A stretch of 64,000 nucleotides of DNA from Colocasia esculenta (GCA_014218235.1 CM024763.1:83934244-83998243), one strand, 5' to 3'; shown: positions 21,673 through 35,059, numbered from the stretch's first letter. Notes: generated by a model from the letters alone, not told the origin. A program made the numbers and translations.

Positions 21673-23429
21673 TGTAGCACCTCGAGAGTTATAGTAATTG
21701 AAAATTTAAGATAAATAGAAAATATGATCACTTAATAATTTAAAACTAGTTAAATACGTACACACCATTATCCCACATGTAAAAACACATCTAAAAATGT
21801 CGTAAAAATCATAGTTAGACTTTAAATAGTGTTCTCTAGTGACCCATAAAGAAATTTGGGCCAATCAAAATCTTTTGGATTGAGTTTAAAAATTATTGCG
21901 ACTTATTATCGTAATTAAAGAATAAGTCGAAAAATCATTATGACATGTACATAGATGAGTCAGAAAATTAAATAAAAATCACAGATAGACTTCAAATAAT
22001 ATCCTCTAATGACCCATTAAGAAATTTGGGTCAATAAAAATCATTTGGTCTAGGTTTAAGAGTTATTGTGACTAATTATCCTAATTAGAAAACCAAGTCG
22101 GAAAACCGTTACTATGGAAATAAAACGTGATCATAAATTAAATAAAAATGTTGGAGAGACTCTAAACATCATGCATTGATGACCCATTATCGGAATTGGG
22201 CCAATGGATCACTTTTGGCCCAAGAATAAAATGGAGCAAGAAAAATAACTTGAAATTCGTAACCCTAATTGAGCTGAAAATAAAAAGAGGTAATTATGGC
22301 AAATCCCAAGGCAATTAGCCTTTCTTGGCAACCCAAATTTGTGCCTAACCATGGTGGGAGGTTTCCTAAAACCTCACGCACTCTTTTGGGGTGAGAAATC
22401 ATCAAAAAAGGGAAGGTGTTAACCCAAAACCGCAACCCTTCCTTTCCTACACCCAATGGGACTTCTAAAAACCCTAGATGCATAAATACTTGTCATGAAA
22501 CCCTAGGGGACGAAATTACACATTGTTGGGGTCGTGAGAGGCTGTTCTTGAGAACCAAAGGTGGAGGAAATTGCCCCAACTCGGAGCCTTCTTCCCTGCT
22601 GTGTTTGCATCGATCTGTGCAGATAGCTCTTCTTGGAGTCGACCTAAGGTAGGCCAAACCTTAACCAAAATGTGTAAGACTTATACTCTTGGAAAGAGGG
22701 TCGAGTCTAGTTCCTAATCCCACTGGTTTGCCCAATTTTCATTAAGTAGATCCTGCGTGATATTCTTGTGGAGTGCTCGGAGTGGGTTACTCAAAATGCT
22801 TGCTAGTGAAATGGCCATCTTGTTACATGTTATCTTGCTCTTGTTCATGAAGTTACCATCTTGCTAGATCATTGTTAACAATATCTTGAACTCTTGAATA
22901 TAACCTTATTGCTAGATTGATCTTTACATCTCTTGATCTCACAATCTTGCAGGATACACTGCACACGTGTTACTACTGCCGTTTTAATTGCATTGTACAT
23001 AGCATGTTCATACCTTCTAGATTTTAAACTGTTAAATACTTATATCATTGCTGGAAGATGTAAATCCTACTAGGCGAGTGTGCTCATACCTGCTCTCTTT
23101 AACATTTCAGGTAGTGAAGGTAAAGCTAAATGATGGGACTTGTGCGCCGAGCGTGGAGTACACTTAGAGAGTCCATTCTTATTTTTATTTAGATTGATCA
23201 TGAATGTAATTTCCCTTTTCTTTGAGAGATAGATAGATTGGTGAGCAAGGAGTGTTTCAATTGGCATTGGAGGTTGTAATATTTATTTTGATAAATAAAG
23301 GAAGAAAATTTGATTATTACACTGTGGGCCCTATTTGTAAAAGTTATTGGTCTATAGCTTCTAAATGCTTTCTTGTTCATCGCATCTCCCAATTTATTCC
23401 GCTGCTAAAATAAAATTGGAGGCATGACA
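21673..23429 (+). repeat. TR-GAG-1 5' LTR, 1757 bp
   Basis: It starts TGTAGCACC and ends GGCATGACA, three bases before the primer site. Its start repeats at 62341 with occasional substitutions through the visible 1660 bp. No gene is supported inside it. Confidence 0.92.
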
Positions 23430-23432
23430 GAG

Positions 23433-23445
23433 TGGTATCAGAGCC
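23433..23445 (+). other. Primer binding site of TR-GAG-1
   Basis: A perfect TGGTATCAGAGCC, the complement of the initiator methionine tRNA end, 3 bp inside the LTR. Confidence 0.92.
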
Positions 23446-23696
23446 TAGGCTTTCTGAAGTCCTTGGATACATTAGAGGCTAAGGGATGACCCTACGTTAA
23501 AGGATCATGTTGTGAGGATCTAGGTTCCTACGCTATTTGTGACTAGCACTAAACTAGGTCTCTTGATAGTATCTAGTGAGATGGGTAGAGCCCCTGGTTA
23601 GAATAGTTCAAAAGTTAATAAATTCATATACACAAAGGATAACTTAGACTATAACTAACTATTAATCTTCTCTCTGGATCCTAAACCTTCTTGGAG

Positions 23697-24692
23697 ATGA
23701 CAGCTAGGCGTGGCCAATTGCGCGATATGCATAATACATTATAGGAGTTGGCAGAGGCCTTGCAACAAGTCGCATAGGGTGGAGCTCATGCCAGGGCAGG
23801 AGAGTTAGATAGGAATTTTCGAGGGATGGATCCTCCCAAGTTTGATGGATCTCCTCACCCCAAGGAGGCTGAAAACTGGATGCAAGAGATGGAACGGATG
23901 TTCAATGTAATGCAGTGCACGGACCAAGAGAGGGTCTTACTGGCCACTTTTCAACTAGAACATGATGCAAGGGCCTGGTGGGAGGCCACCAAAGCTACAT
24001 TGCCTGATACTCCTACTATTTAGGCTGAATTCATAGAACACTTCAACAATAAATATTTCTCTGAAAGGGTTCATGAGAAGAAAGCTGTGGAATTTACTGC
24101 TCCTAAATAGGAAGGATCATCAGTGGCAGAGTATGAAGGCCAATTTGCTAGGTTGTCCCGCTATGCACCACACCTAGTCGGGACAGAGAAGATGAAGGCA
24201 AAAAGATTCCTAAATGGATTAAATCCAGCATTTATTCCCCCCTTGGCATCAATGGACATTCAAGTTTACAACGAGATGGTGAAATGAGCTCAATTAGTAG
24301 AAGATGTCATAGAGATGACCAAGGAAGATGATGGGAAGTCTACCCTAATGGAAGGACAAACCATTAACTTCAATGATTATCAACCCAAAAGCCTGAAGAA
24401 GAGGTTAAATAAAGACAAGTGTCACTTAAAGAATAAGAAGCCTAAGAGAGGAGACCAACCACATGACGCAATCCTACCATTCAAGGAGAATTTTTGGCAC
24501 TGTAGTCGAATGGGACATAAGGCCGAGGAGTGCTGGACAAAGATCAGGGCTTGTCTGCGATGTGGAAGTAAGGACCACCAGATCGGTGCTTGCCCTCACT
24601 TGGGGAAAAAGGCACCTCAACGTCAAGGACAGCTACAAGTAATAAAAGGAAAGGAACCCTCTAGGAAGAATAGAAGCGGTAAAGTAACATGA
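23697..24692 (+). pseudogene. TR-GAG-1 Gag with two zinc knuckles (stops)
   Basis: It starts at ATG 23697 (MTARRGQLRDMHNTL). The gag domain shows MDPPKFDGSPHPKEAENWM, CTDQERVLLATFQLEHDARAWWEA, NNKYFSERVHEKK and a YEGQFARLSRYAPH segment. Two adjacent knuckle motifs follow (HCSRMGHKAEECW and CLRCGSKDHQIGACP; the first has Trp-His in place of the leading Cys context). In-frame stops include TAG near 23743 and 23776, TAG at 24021, TAG in K-stop-EGSS and TGA in K-stop-AQL. All fit former CAG, TGG or CGA codons. It ends at 24692, with no protease or RT after it. Confidence 0.85.
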
Positions 24693-25879
24693 GGTAGATT
24701 TACTTGCACTGTCACGCCCCTCCAAGTTAGCAGTGGAATAAATCAGAGGGAAAAGTGAGCAACAAGTATGGTAACGTAAATTGCGCATACAGACGCAAAC
24801 ATCAGAGCATCTAATGAACAATAATTGAAATAAAGTCTTCATTTCATTATAAAGTCACTAAGACTATTACAACCACTAATTCGGAGCCATGCACAAGGCT
24901 CATTGACATCACTACATTAAAAAGAAATCTAAAGCAATAACTATTAGACCCCATGGTACTAGGGTAACTTCATCAACTGACTCCAGGTCGCTCAACACTC
25001 TGGTCCTGTCCCATTGATGTGTGTAACGTCATTGTCCGACTTACCTGAGACATAATAACAAATAACGAAGGGTGAGCGATAACGCCCAGTAGGACTTAAA
25101 TCTCAGGATCAAGCATGCTTTAAATGATTAATGCTTTAAAGGATAGAGTAACTAATGATAGAGAGAGTCATGTAAAGTTGAGAGAGTAATAGCACCGGTA
25201 ACATGGTTCAAATAGCACATGAATCAAGTATAGCACGATGATTAAAGTCAAGTCACGATCGAAAATGATAACAACGCAATAGCATGTAGCGACAGTGTCA
25301 AGCAATAGCAAGCGACAGGTATAGCAAGGAGAGAGATAGTAGTTGGTCGTGTAAAGAGTAAATTGCACTTTGGTTATCCGTAGATAGCCGAGAGAGAATA
25401 TAGCACTTTTGTTGTCAATAGACAACGAGAGAACATAGCACTTTGTTTTGTTTGTTATATGGCACTTTGTTGTCAAAGACAACGAGAGAATATAGCACAA
25501 TGAATATGATTAAGTCACGATAGAAAATGATAACTCAAGATAGCAAGTAACAAGTAGAGCAAGGAAAGGGTACGATAGTAGTCGCCCAATATCAGGATAG
25601 TAACAGTTCAGTAATAGTCAGTGGTGGCACAGTAATAGTGTAGTACGTCTGAACTAACAGACTAACAGTAACAGTATAACAGTCAGATGTCTAGCTAATT
25701 CAGAACAGTCAGTCAGAACCGGTGCAAATGGAGACACCGTCATTAGCCCCTGCAGGTATTTTCGGGTGGCTCTCTGCCCCAGGACTAGATTGGAGCCCCT
25801 CGGACACTCTCCGTGCCCCCAGCAGTATGCATTCAAGTCGAGTTGAGTCACAAGACCCACTATAGCGCTAGACAATCAA

Positions 25880-27373
25880 TTTATTTTTTTAAATAAAAGG
25901 GGGGTCCTCAAGGACAACGACTGGGAGAGTGCACCCTACTTCAGGGGAGTAGAATGTTCCCAATCCACTAGTGCAAACCACCTAGGCCTGAATTTCATAT
26001 TATCAAAAGGAGGATACAAGAGCAAAGGGGCATACCCCAGCTAAGCTGGCCTGAGACTAGGAAGTTCAGACTGGTCCAAAGTAAGAGGACCTTTACACTC
26101 ACGAGGCAAAGAAATGGAGGATAAGAAAGTTACATTTGTAAGAAGCTTACAACCCAAATTAGCTAAAGCATCGGCCACCTGGTTAGCTTCTCTATAAGTA
26201 TGAATCACCTTGACCTCTGAGCTGTGAATATAGGCATGTGCATCACGCCACCAACACAGGCAAACCCAAGAGGGAGAGATATTGGTATTGATGGAAGTGA
26301 CAAGAGCTACCGAATCTGACTGGATCAAGGAGAGTGGGAGACCATATTCAGAAGCCAACCGAATACCATCACAAAGGGCATGAACCTCAGCAACCAGGCT
26401 TCCACCAGTACCATAAAAGTGAGCAAAAGCCAAGATAAGATGACCCGAATTATCTCTGATACACCCGCCTCCACCGCAGAGACTGGGATTCCCCTTACTG
26501 GCGCCATCAACATTTAAAACCAGACCAGAATCTGGCGGGATCCACCTGACAAGCTTGAACAAGCGCACTTTGACTATTGGAAAGAAACCAAAGGAGCTTA
26601 GATCCACAAGGCCTTTATCAGGTAAAAGGTGCTTAAAGGTCATGGAGTCAAGAGACGCAGAGACCATAAAACGGATATAGTGGACAATGCTGTGGACAGA
26701 ACACCGCTTCCCTTCAAATCGCAAAAAGCAGCGGGCATGCCAAATTTCCCAGATGACCAGCATAGACACATACAAAGAAATAAAACCTTGAGGAGTAGAT
26801 GGGCTACAGTGTCTCAAAACATGCCAAAGGCGAGCAGTTATACATTCATAAATGGATAGGTTAACATCCTGGAGAGGAGCAGCCCAGTTCCACAGCTGAG
26901 TCGCTAACTCACTAGAAATGAACAGATGGTTTAGGTCCTCAGAGCTAGGATTGTTGCAGCAAGAACACCGGGAGACAAAAGCAATACCCTGATTAGAGAT
27001 CCGGGAGTCCACAGGAATAGCACGATAAAGAACTTTCCAACAAAACATGGAGGCACGATGATAGAAGGAATGATGCCACAGCCGGGCCAGGGGTTTCCTT
27101 GTCACCCCATGCAGAGAAAGACTCTTATACGCAAAAGAAGTAGTGAAGTAACCACCAGGAGAAGCAGTCCAAACATAGCAATCCATCTGATCAGTCAGCT
27201 CGATATCTTCAAGGATAGAGGGACACGAGATGAGGCTACGAATAGGATGGTGAGCATTGGTAATAACCTCACAGACAGAAAGGCGAGGCCCATTGTAGTG
27301 GCAGACAGAACCTCATCTAAAGGGTCTTGCCCGATCCAGATATGCTTCAAAAAATCGACTCTCCTACCATCAT
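25880..27373 (-). mobile_element. 5'-truncated L1-type LINE
   Basis: The homologous LTR copy lacks this block: CTAGACAATCAA joins directly to AGAATAGTACC at about 32360-32400. On the minus strand the insert ends in an A-rich tail (plus-strand TTTATTTTTTTAAAT at 25880) and its 5' end stops inside the coding region. This is the usual result of incomplete target-primed reverse transcription. No clear target duplication can be fixed by eye. Confidence 0.85.
26041..27186 (-). pseudogene. LINE ORF2 C-terminus: zf-RVT region and RNase H
   Basis: A 381-codon open frame. Residues about 1-110 match the zf-RVT region that follows plant L1 reverse transcriptase (WTASPGGYFTTSFAYKSL, FCWKVLYRAIPVDSR, CSCCNN, EDLNHLF). 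Residues about 225-355 form an RNase H domain with all four acidic positions: NVDGASKGNP, AEVHALCDG, QSDSVAL and NQVADALA. The frame upstream (27187-27373) is shifted. The reverse transcriptase is missing through 5' truncation, so this is a fragment despite its long open frame. Confidence 0.85.
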
Positions 27374-28221
27374 AGAATAGTACCGAGCAATAGGAGCCAC
27401 AAAAGCTCAAAGGGTGCCAAGAGAGTACTAGATGAATAGACGAGATAGGCGAGATAGTAGAGTGAACGTGAATAGACGAGAGTATAGAGACAGTAGACGA
27501 GACAATGACATATTTGTAAGACAACATTAAACAAGCAATAGTACCAGTTGCACGACACGCGCGATCGGTGTTGGCAGTCAGATGGAATTTACTACCCTTC
27601 CACTGGCCATATTATGCACATGTCTAGAGGTCCGGCATGATTCAAGATAAGAGAGAGAACAATCTAAGGTCGTATGGATCTTACTGATCCCTCAAGTGTA
27701 TTATAGGTGTTAGGGTACAACTAGCTCGTCGACCATGTGGGAACCCATGGACAAGAGGAGGCTTACGGAGGCCTTGAACAAGGATTCACTAGTCCGACAG
27801 AAGGAATATCCAACGGAGAGTTCATCCAAGCCAATAAAAAGTGTGTATATAGAAACAAGTGCTCGACGTTGTTAGAGAAATTCTAGAAGAGTGGAGCGTC
27901 GGTAACGGTAATCCCAAAACATCGCGAGAAACGTAGACAAGTTCACTTAAAATAGGGCAATTTAATGATATTATTGACATATATAACCAGATCTATTATG
28001 AGGTATTTTCATGCCAAGTTAAGCCAAAATAGATGGTTCAGAGTGTGTGCATGTGTGAGAGAAATTATAGATAGAAAGAGATCATGTGCATGTCATTTAA
28101 ATCACACATAAATGTTCAATTTATAACAAGTGTATTTACTGCATGTATGACTGTTAACAAAGTGTACAAACACTGTAGAAGGTTATAGCATCAAAATTCT
28201 TGGGTTTACATGCAAAAGTCT

Positions 28222-28417
28222 GAGATCGCGATGTACCCCAGTGAGGGTCGCGACGAGGTCAGAACAGAACGCGACAGGGCCGTACACAGAACGCGACAGA
28301 CTTGTCAGATTAGGCAGAGGGAACGCGACAGCAGCCCTTGTCATGTTCAAAATGCGACGGTCGTTGCTGTTGTGACCAGCCCTGAGAATGCGGCCTATCG
28401 GGTCGTCACGTTCTCAG
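28222..28417. repeat. Dyad cluster in TR-GAG-2 3' LTR
   Basis: A run of GATCGCGA, GGTCGCGAC, then three GAACGCGACAG half-units, AATGCGACGGTCG and GGTCGTCACGTTC. The same half-site vocabulary occurs in element A and around the PMD genes. The other LTR carries it at 33233-33425 with a few lost bases. Confidence 0.7.
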
Positions 28418-29893
28418 GTACTGCGCCTGAGTCCGACAGAGAAAAGACATGTTCTTGGATTGCAGTCCAACTCACCATATTTTGACACAGGATTGTTCAT
28501 AAATTAAGAACAAATAGTACAGATAATGAAAATTCATGAAATTAATTTTAAACGACTTTATACATGCAAGAGCACTTCCAGTAAATAGGAATTTGAAAAC
28601 AAACATGGCTTCAAAAGGCTTAAATCCAGTCAAACATGGAGAATAGAAGACTGTGAATAGTTGAGATGCAAGAATTAATTCATAGGATAGGGTAGATGAA
28701 AATTAGGGCTTATAAGGCAAAAGACTCCTAACAATCATCAGTATCTCTCGTAAAATTTTCGTGGCATGGGGTTGGGTATACATGGAGATATAAATTTGAC
28801 AAGAGGGTTCGGGGTCATGGAGTTTGCAGAACTTTGAAATTCAAGAAGAAAAGATTGGGTGAACGAAAAATTATGAAACAAAAAGGGGTTTTGTTCCTGA
28901 TGCATGGAACAATCTACAGATGAATTTAATTAGATTTTGCTCGTGAGAATGCCTACCTTGACTTGATTTCCTCTCCTAGGGCTAGAACATGAAGAACTCA
29001 GGTAGAAGCTTTGAGAGATCCTCTCCCCACGAATTCTCCTCGTCCTTGGCCTCTCCTCCAAGTCCAGCAACCCTTGGCAACGAGCTAGGGTCGGCCATGG
29101 AGGTTTAAGAGAGTATTTAAGCTCCCTAGATTTCTAATTCCTATTAGGACTCTAACTACTATTAAATTTTGGGATTTCCTATTTCTTTCACCCTTCCCAT
29201 GCTTGCCAACTCCAATTTGGGTTGGGTTGGGATCCAAATCCATGGCTAACCCATTAGGGTAGGTTTTAGGAATCCAATTCTAACTCAAACTGCTTATTTT
29301 AATGCCTTAGTACCCCTTTTCTATTTAGGTAATATTTAAGTTATGTATTTAGAGTATTTTCCTATTATTCTTCTTTTAAAAATCCCTAATTTGGCCCAAT
29401 AAATTCTAGAGGGTATATTTAACAAAGCCCATTCTTAATGAAATTTAACTTAGGAGAATTTTCCATTTTAAATAAGGAAATAATAGAATTTCAGAATTTA
29501 TTATATTATTCTTACTTGAATTTATTCATGGGCCATGAGAGGTCCATTGGTCCAATTCCGATAATGGGTAATCATTTCATGATGTTGGAAGTCTCTCCGA
29601 CATGTTCGTTTAATTTATGGGCGCATTATCTTTCAGTGTTAACGATTTTCCGACTTAGTTTTCTAATTTGGATAATTAGTCACATTGTGACGTACACTTG
29701 GCCAATCGGATTTTTCGTTGCTTGAATTTCTTAGTAGAACACTTAGGAACAATGTCTGGGGTTGATTTATAATTTGTAAGGAATTTTCTGATGTATTCTT
29801 GCACATACGATAGTGGTACATATGTTTCTATTATTTCGATTTAAAGATATTATTATTTCAAATTTTAAGTATTAAATTTTCCAGGTTGCTAGA

Positions 29894-29912
29894 TCCTCCC
29901 CCACTTAAAAAG
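29894..29912 (-). other. Polypurine tract of TR-GAG-2
   Basis: The minus strand reads TTAAGTGGGGGAGGA immediately before the 3' LTR, preceded by GGGGACCAAATTC. This is the expected plus-strand primer position. The same neighbourhood occurs in TR-GAG-1 just before 62341. Confidence 0.75.
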
Positions 29913-30094
29913 AATTTGGTCCCCAAATTCATATGATATGATACGACTACCAATTTATTATGAATATTTCATTCCATCACCTCCTCCACTTAGGGCTTTG
30001 CTATCGTGAAAATAATATGAAATTAAACTAAGGGTTTAGTGATGGTACCTTGACCACCCTCATTGGCAGGATTTTTATCCACAAGGGCTTGTAA

Positions 30095-30975
30095 TCATCC
30101 TTGGCGTGGAGTTTGGTTCTTCTTTGTTGGACAATTGATGACTCGATGTTGTTGACTTCCACATTGCAAGCACCTGCCCAATCTCTTCCAACATTTATCA
30201 ACCTGATGCCCTGGCTTTTCACAAAATTCACAGACTTCCTTCCGCTCCCCTTCCCCTTTCATTCTCTTTCTATCTACTGTATTTCTTCCTTTATTACCAT
30301 TGGAATGTGTAGCACGTTCCCTTTTCAACGCCTTCTTCTTATGGATCTTTCAAGAAGTTCCATGGTGTCCTCTACTAATTGAGTTCTCAATACCATGACT
30401 GAATATACTTCAATGTCTAGTGGAGCCAACTTTTCCTAGTACATAGGTCTCAACCCTTCTAAGAATCTCTTTGCATTCATCTTTTCCGTACTCACCAAAT
30501 GTGGTACATATTGTGGTAGTCTTTCAAATTGTGCTTCATATTCTGCTACAAACATCATTCGTTGTTTTAAATTTGCGAATTCATTTGTCTTCTTCTCATG
30601 AATCCTCTCGGAAAAATATTTGGTGTTGAAGAGTTCTAAAAATTCATCCCACTCTATGTTGATGTTCGGTAATTGTCGACTGGAAGCTTCCCACCAGGCT
30701 CTAGCATCGCGGTCCAACTGGAAGGTTGCCAGAAGGACTTTCTCCTGCTCTGAACATTGCATAACTCTAAAGATTCGTTCAATCGCCTTCACCCAATTTT
30801 CAGCTTTGTCGGGATCTGGAGTTCCATTAAACCTAGGGGGGTTTATTCGTTGAAAGTTCCCATATAAGTCTCCTACCCCATTTCTTACTACTGCTTGGAT
30901 CACGTTGTTAAGGGCTTGAGTTAACCCCTCTACAGTCTGTTGTAATTTGTGCATTTGTGCATGCTCTTCAGCCAT
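30095..30975 (-). pseudogene. TR-GAG-2 Gag with two zinc knuckles
   Basis: It starts at ATG 30975 (MAEEHAQMHKLQQTVEGL, a leucine-repeat N-terminus). The gag domain has INPPRFNGTPDPDKAENWV, CSEQEKVLLATFQLDRDARAWWEA, NTKYFSERIHEKKTNEF and YEAQFERLPQYVPH. A TAG after RPMY (about 30435) and a shift near 30330 break it. The last part (30328-30095) has two CCHC knuckles, CEFCEKPGHQVDKCW and CLQCGSQQHRVINCP. Nothing pol-like lies between it and the polypurine tract. Longer intact stretches than TR-GAG-1. Confidence 0.87.
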
Positions 30976-31195
30976 CTCCTGTAGTCTCCTGCGAGCAATA
31001 ACATTTAATTTATTACTTTTTAGACTTGGATGCTAAGTATTACTAAGCTGTTACATAGATATATACATAATATATTTAGGTCTTAACCATGGTTCTACCC
31101 AATTCTCACATAGGTATGGTGGTTGACTTAGACACGTGTCATGGCAGTTCACCTATAACATCCTAGACTTAAAATATCCTAATAAGAACATCCTA

Positions 31196-31208
31196 GGCTC
31201 TGATACCA
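31196..31208 (-). other. Primer binding site of TR-GAG-2
   Basis: The minus strand reads a perfect TGGTATCAGAGCC two bases inside the LTR that begins (plus-strand view) at 31211. Confidence 0.92.
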
Positions 31209-31210
31209 AC

Positions 31211-34146
31211 TGTCACGCCCCTCCAATTTAGCAGCGGAATAAATCGGAGGGAAACGTGAGCAACGAGTATGGTAACGTAAATTGCGCATACAGACGCAAA
31301 CATCAGAGCATCTAATGAACAATAATTGAAATAAAGCCTTCATTTCATTATAAAGTCACTAAAACTATTACAACCACTAATTCGAAGCCATGCACAAGGC
31401 TCATTGACATCACTACATTAAAAAGAAATCTAAAGCAATAACTATTAGACCCCATGGTATTAGGGTAACTTCATCAACTGACTCCAGGTCGCTCATCACT
31501 CTGGTCCTATCCCATTGATGTGTGTAACGTCATTGTCCGACTTACCTGAGACATAATAACAAATAACGAAGGGTGAGCGATAACGCCCAGTAGGACTTAA
31601 ATCTCAGGATCAAGCATGCTTTAAATGATTAATGCTTTAAAGGACAGAGTAACTAATGATAGAGAGAGTCATGTAAAGTCGAGAAAGTAATACCATCAGT
31701 AACATGGGTCAAATAGCATGTGAATCAAGTATAGCACGATGATTAAAGTCAAGTCACGATCGAAAATGATAACAATGCAATAGCATGTAGAGACAGTGTC
31801 AAGCAATAGCAAGCGACAAGTATAGCAAGGAGAGAGATAGTTGTTGGTCGTGTAAAGAGTAAATTGCACTTTGGTTATCCGTAGATAGCCGAGAGAGAAT
31901 ATAGAACTTTTGTTGTCAATAGACAACGAGAGAACATAGCACTTTGTTTTGTTTGTTAAATAGCACTTTGTTGTCAAAGACAACGAGAGAATATAGCACA
32001 ATGAATATGATTACGTCATGATAGAAAACGTTAACTCAAGATAGCAAGTAACAAGTAGAGCAAGGAAAGGGTACGACAGTAGTCGCTCAATATCAGGACA
32101 GTAATAGTCAGTGGTGGCACAGTAATAGTGCAGTACGTCTGAACTAACAGACTAACAGTGACAGTATAACAGTAAGATGTCTAGCGAATTCAGAACAGTC
32201 AGTCAAAATAGGTGCAAATGCAGACACTGTCATTAGCCCCTGCAGGTATTTTCGGGTGGCTCTCTGCCCCCAGGACTAGATTGGAGCCCCTCGAACACTC
32301 TCTGTGCCCTCAGTAGTATGCATTCAAGTCCAATTGAGTCACAAGACCCACTATAGCGCTAGACAATCAAGAATAGTACTAGACAATCAAGAATAGTACC
32401 AAGCAATAGGAGCCACAACAGCTCAAAAGGGTGCCAAGAGAGTACCAGATGAATAGATGAGATAGGCGAGATAGTAGAGTGACCGTGAATAGACGAGAGT
32501 ATAGAGACAGTAGACGAGACAAGGACATATTCGTAAGACAACGTTAAACAAGCAATAGTACCAGTTGCACGACACGCGCGATCGGTGTTGGCAGTCAGGT
32601 GGAATTCACTACCCTTCCACTAGCCATATTTTGCACATGTCCAGAGGTCCGATGTGATTGAAGATAAGAGAGAGAACAATCTAAGGTTGTATGGATCTTA
32701 CTGATCCCTCAAGTGTATCATAGGTGTTAGGGTACAACCAGCTCGTCGACCATGTGGGAACCCATGGACAGAGGAGACTTACGGAGGCCTTGAACAAGGA
32801 TTCACTAGTCCGGCAAAAGGAATATCTAACGGAGAGTTCAACCAAGCCAAGAAAAAGTGTGTATATAGAAACAAGTGCTCGACGTTGTTAGAGAAATTCT
32901 AGAAGAGTGGAGCGTCGATAACGGTAATCCCAAAACATTGCGAGAAACGTAGACAAGTTCATTTAAAAGAGGGCAATTTAATGATATTATTGACATATAT
33001 AACCAGATCTATTATGAGGTATTTTCATGCCAAGTAAGCCAAAATAGATGGTCAGAGTGTGTGCATGTGTGAGAGAAATTATAGATAGAAAGAGATCATG
33101 TGCATGTCATTAAATCACACATAAATGTTCAATTTATAACAAGTGTATTTACTGCATGTATGACTGTTAACAAAGTGTACAAACACTGTAGAAGGTTATA
33201 GCATCAAATTCTTGGGTTTACATGCAAAAGTCTGAGATCGCGATGTACCCCAGTGAGGGTCGCGACGAGGTCAGAACAGAACGCGACAGGGCCGTACACA
33301 GAACGCGACAGACTTGTCAGATTAGGCAGAGGGAACGCGACAGCAGCCTTGTCATGTTTCAAAATGCGATGTCGTTGCTGTTGTGACCAGCCCTGAGAAT
33401 GCGGCCTATGGGTCGTCACGTTCTCAGGTACTGCGCCTGAGTCCGACAGAGAAAAGACATGTTCTTGGATTGCAGTCAAACTCACCATATTTTGACACGG
33501 ATTGTTCATAAATAAGAACAAATAGTACAGATAATGAAAATTCATGAAATTAATTTTAAACGACCTATAACATGCAAGAGCACTTCCAGTAAATAGGAAT
33601 TTGAAAACAAACATGGCTTCAAAAGGCTTAAATCCAGTCAAACATGGAGAAATAGAAGACTATGAGATGCAAGAATTAATCGCAGGATAGGGCAGATGAA
33701 AATTAGGGCTTTATGGCAAAAGACTCCTAACAATCTTCAATATCTCCAGTAAAATTTTCGTGGAATGGGGTTGGGTATACGTGGAGATATAAATTTGACA
33801 AGAGGGATCGGGGTTCATGGAGTTTAAGAACATTGAAATTCAAGAAGAAAGATTGGGTGAACGAAAATTATGAAACGAAAAGGGTTTGTTTCCTGATGCA
33901 TAGAACAATCTACAGATGAATTTAATTAGATTTTGCTCATGGAATGCCTACCTTGACTCGATTCCCTCTCGTAGGGCTAGAACATGAAGAACTCGGGTAG
34001 AAGCTTTGAGAGATCCTCTCCCCACGAATTCTCCTCGTCCTTGGCTCTCCTCAGGCCCAGCAACCCTTGGCAACGGCTAGGGCCGGCCAAGGAGGTTTAA
34101 GAGAGTATTAAGCTCCTAGATTTCTAATTCCCATTAGGACTCTAAT
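31211..34146 (-). repeat. TR-GAG-2 5' LTR, inner segment
   Basis: Matches 24710-29120 of the other LTR without the LINE. The alignment stops at GGACTCTAAT (34146) and resumes at 61357 after the chromovirus. A short local duplication (ACAATCAAGAATAGTAC twice, about 32365-32400) is found only in this copy. No gene is supported. Confidence 0.9.
33233..33425. repeat. Dyad cluster in TR-GAG-2 5' LTR
   Basis: Paralogue of 28222-28417 with the same order of half-sites and several single-base losses. Its retention in both LTRs shows that the element carried it when it inserted. Confidence 0.7.
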
Positions 34147-34276
34147 TGTAAGGCCCTCGATTTTGACCTATTTGGTTAGATTTTGTCATGTGATGTGTGT
34201 ATACCTTATGTATATAATTGAGTACATGAGTGTATATATGTATAAGTATTTATATTGTACATGTATATATGTATAC

Positions 34277-34309
<33 letters not shown>

Positions 34310-34625
34310 CGCACACATGATGTTTTATTAATAATTAAATATGTATATTATACAGTGCATGTATATACCTAGAGTAAGTAGAATTGCTGCAGTGATGGTT
34401 CTGGCCGAAGTAGATGTCAACGTCAATATAAGTGCACGTAGAGGTAAGTAAGCGTCCACATCGATGGACGCAAGCCAGACAGGAGGCCATGGAGTTGACG
34501 CCTACATCCCAGAAACTGGAAGCATTTCAGTCTGGAAACGTCCGCAATTTTCTCGGCCCTTGTTTAGGAAACCGTCCCCCAACGGTCATCCATCCCACCT
34601 ACGCATACCCAAGACTCTGAGGTTG

Positions 34626-34633
34626 TATAAAAA
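34626..34633 (+). promoter_or_regulatory. TATA box of the chromovirus 5' LTR
   Basis: TATAAAAA, kept in the other LTR at 49105-49112. The CACTA insertion lies 87 bp downstream of the box here. The Copia insertion lies 101 bp downstream of it in the 3' LTR. Confidence 0.65.
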
Positions 34634-34719
34634 CACCTCCTTTGCAGCCAGATTGAGTCTTTTTGCTCTTTGGACAAAACCCTAAAACCTTATGCGAACG
34701 TGAGACTTTGAACTCTTTG

Positions 34720-34915
34720 CACCATAAGAAAAAACGCCATTACTGACGAATGTTTCAGACGGAAATATATCCATCGGAAATTCTGACGGAAAATGTTCAG
34801 TCGAAAAATCCATCGGAACTTCTGACGGAAATATTTCCATCTGAAACATCCATCGGTACTCAAAAATTACCGACGGATATTCCGACGGAAATATGTTCGT
34901 CGGAAGTTCCGTCGG
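34720..34915 (+). repeat. CACTA left terminal and subterminal repeats
   Basis: After the 17-bp terminal repeat come about ten short direct and inverted copies of the GACGGAAAT/TCCATCGGA type, ending with GTCGGAAGTTCCGTCGGT near 34900. Subterminal repeats of this kind are the binding sites of the second CACTA-encoded protein in En/Spm. Confidence 0.8.
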
Positions 34916-34944
34916 TACACCCGCCTTTTCCCTCTCCCGCCATC

Positions 34945-34957
34945 CCCAAAAACCCCC

Positions 34958-35049
<92 letters not shown>

Positions 35050-35056
35050 TCTCTCA
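34945..35056 (+). repeat. (CT)n microsatellite
   Basis: About 110 bp of nearly pure CT dinucleotides within the CACTA 5' region. It has no matched partner elsewhere in the window. Confidence 0.95.
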
Positions 35057-35059
35057 TCT

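Larger units (their letters stand above)
24710..29893 (-). repeat. TR-GAG-2 3' LTR, with LINE insert
   Basis: It begins (plus-strand view) TGTCACGCCCCTCC and ends GGTTGCTAGA, where the other LTR has GGTTGCTACA, so one terminal base has changed. Without the LINE it is about 3.69 kb. The match to 31211-34146 plus 61357-62085 is continuous with scattered substitutions and small indels. No gene of its own is supported. Confidence 0.9.

Noticed and set aside
25168..25500. Paralogous minus-strand frames in both TR-GAG-2 LTRs (also 31696-32001)
   Set aside because: They come from a repetitive AGCACTTTGTT/GACAACGAGAGA tract; the resulting peptide is a repeat of hydrophobic words without a known domain.
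29438..29725. 95-codon plus-strand frame in the TR-GAG-2 LTR
   Set aside because: The homologous LTR copy at 61640-61930 breaks it, and no motif is present.
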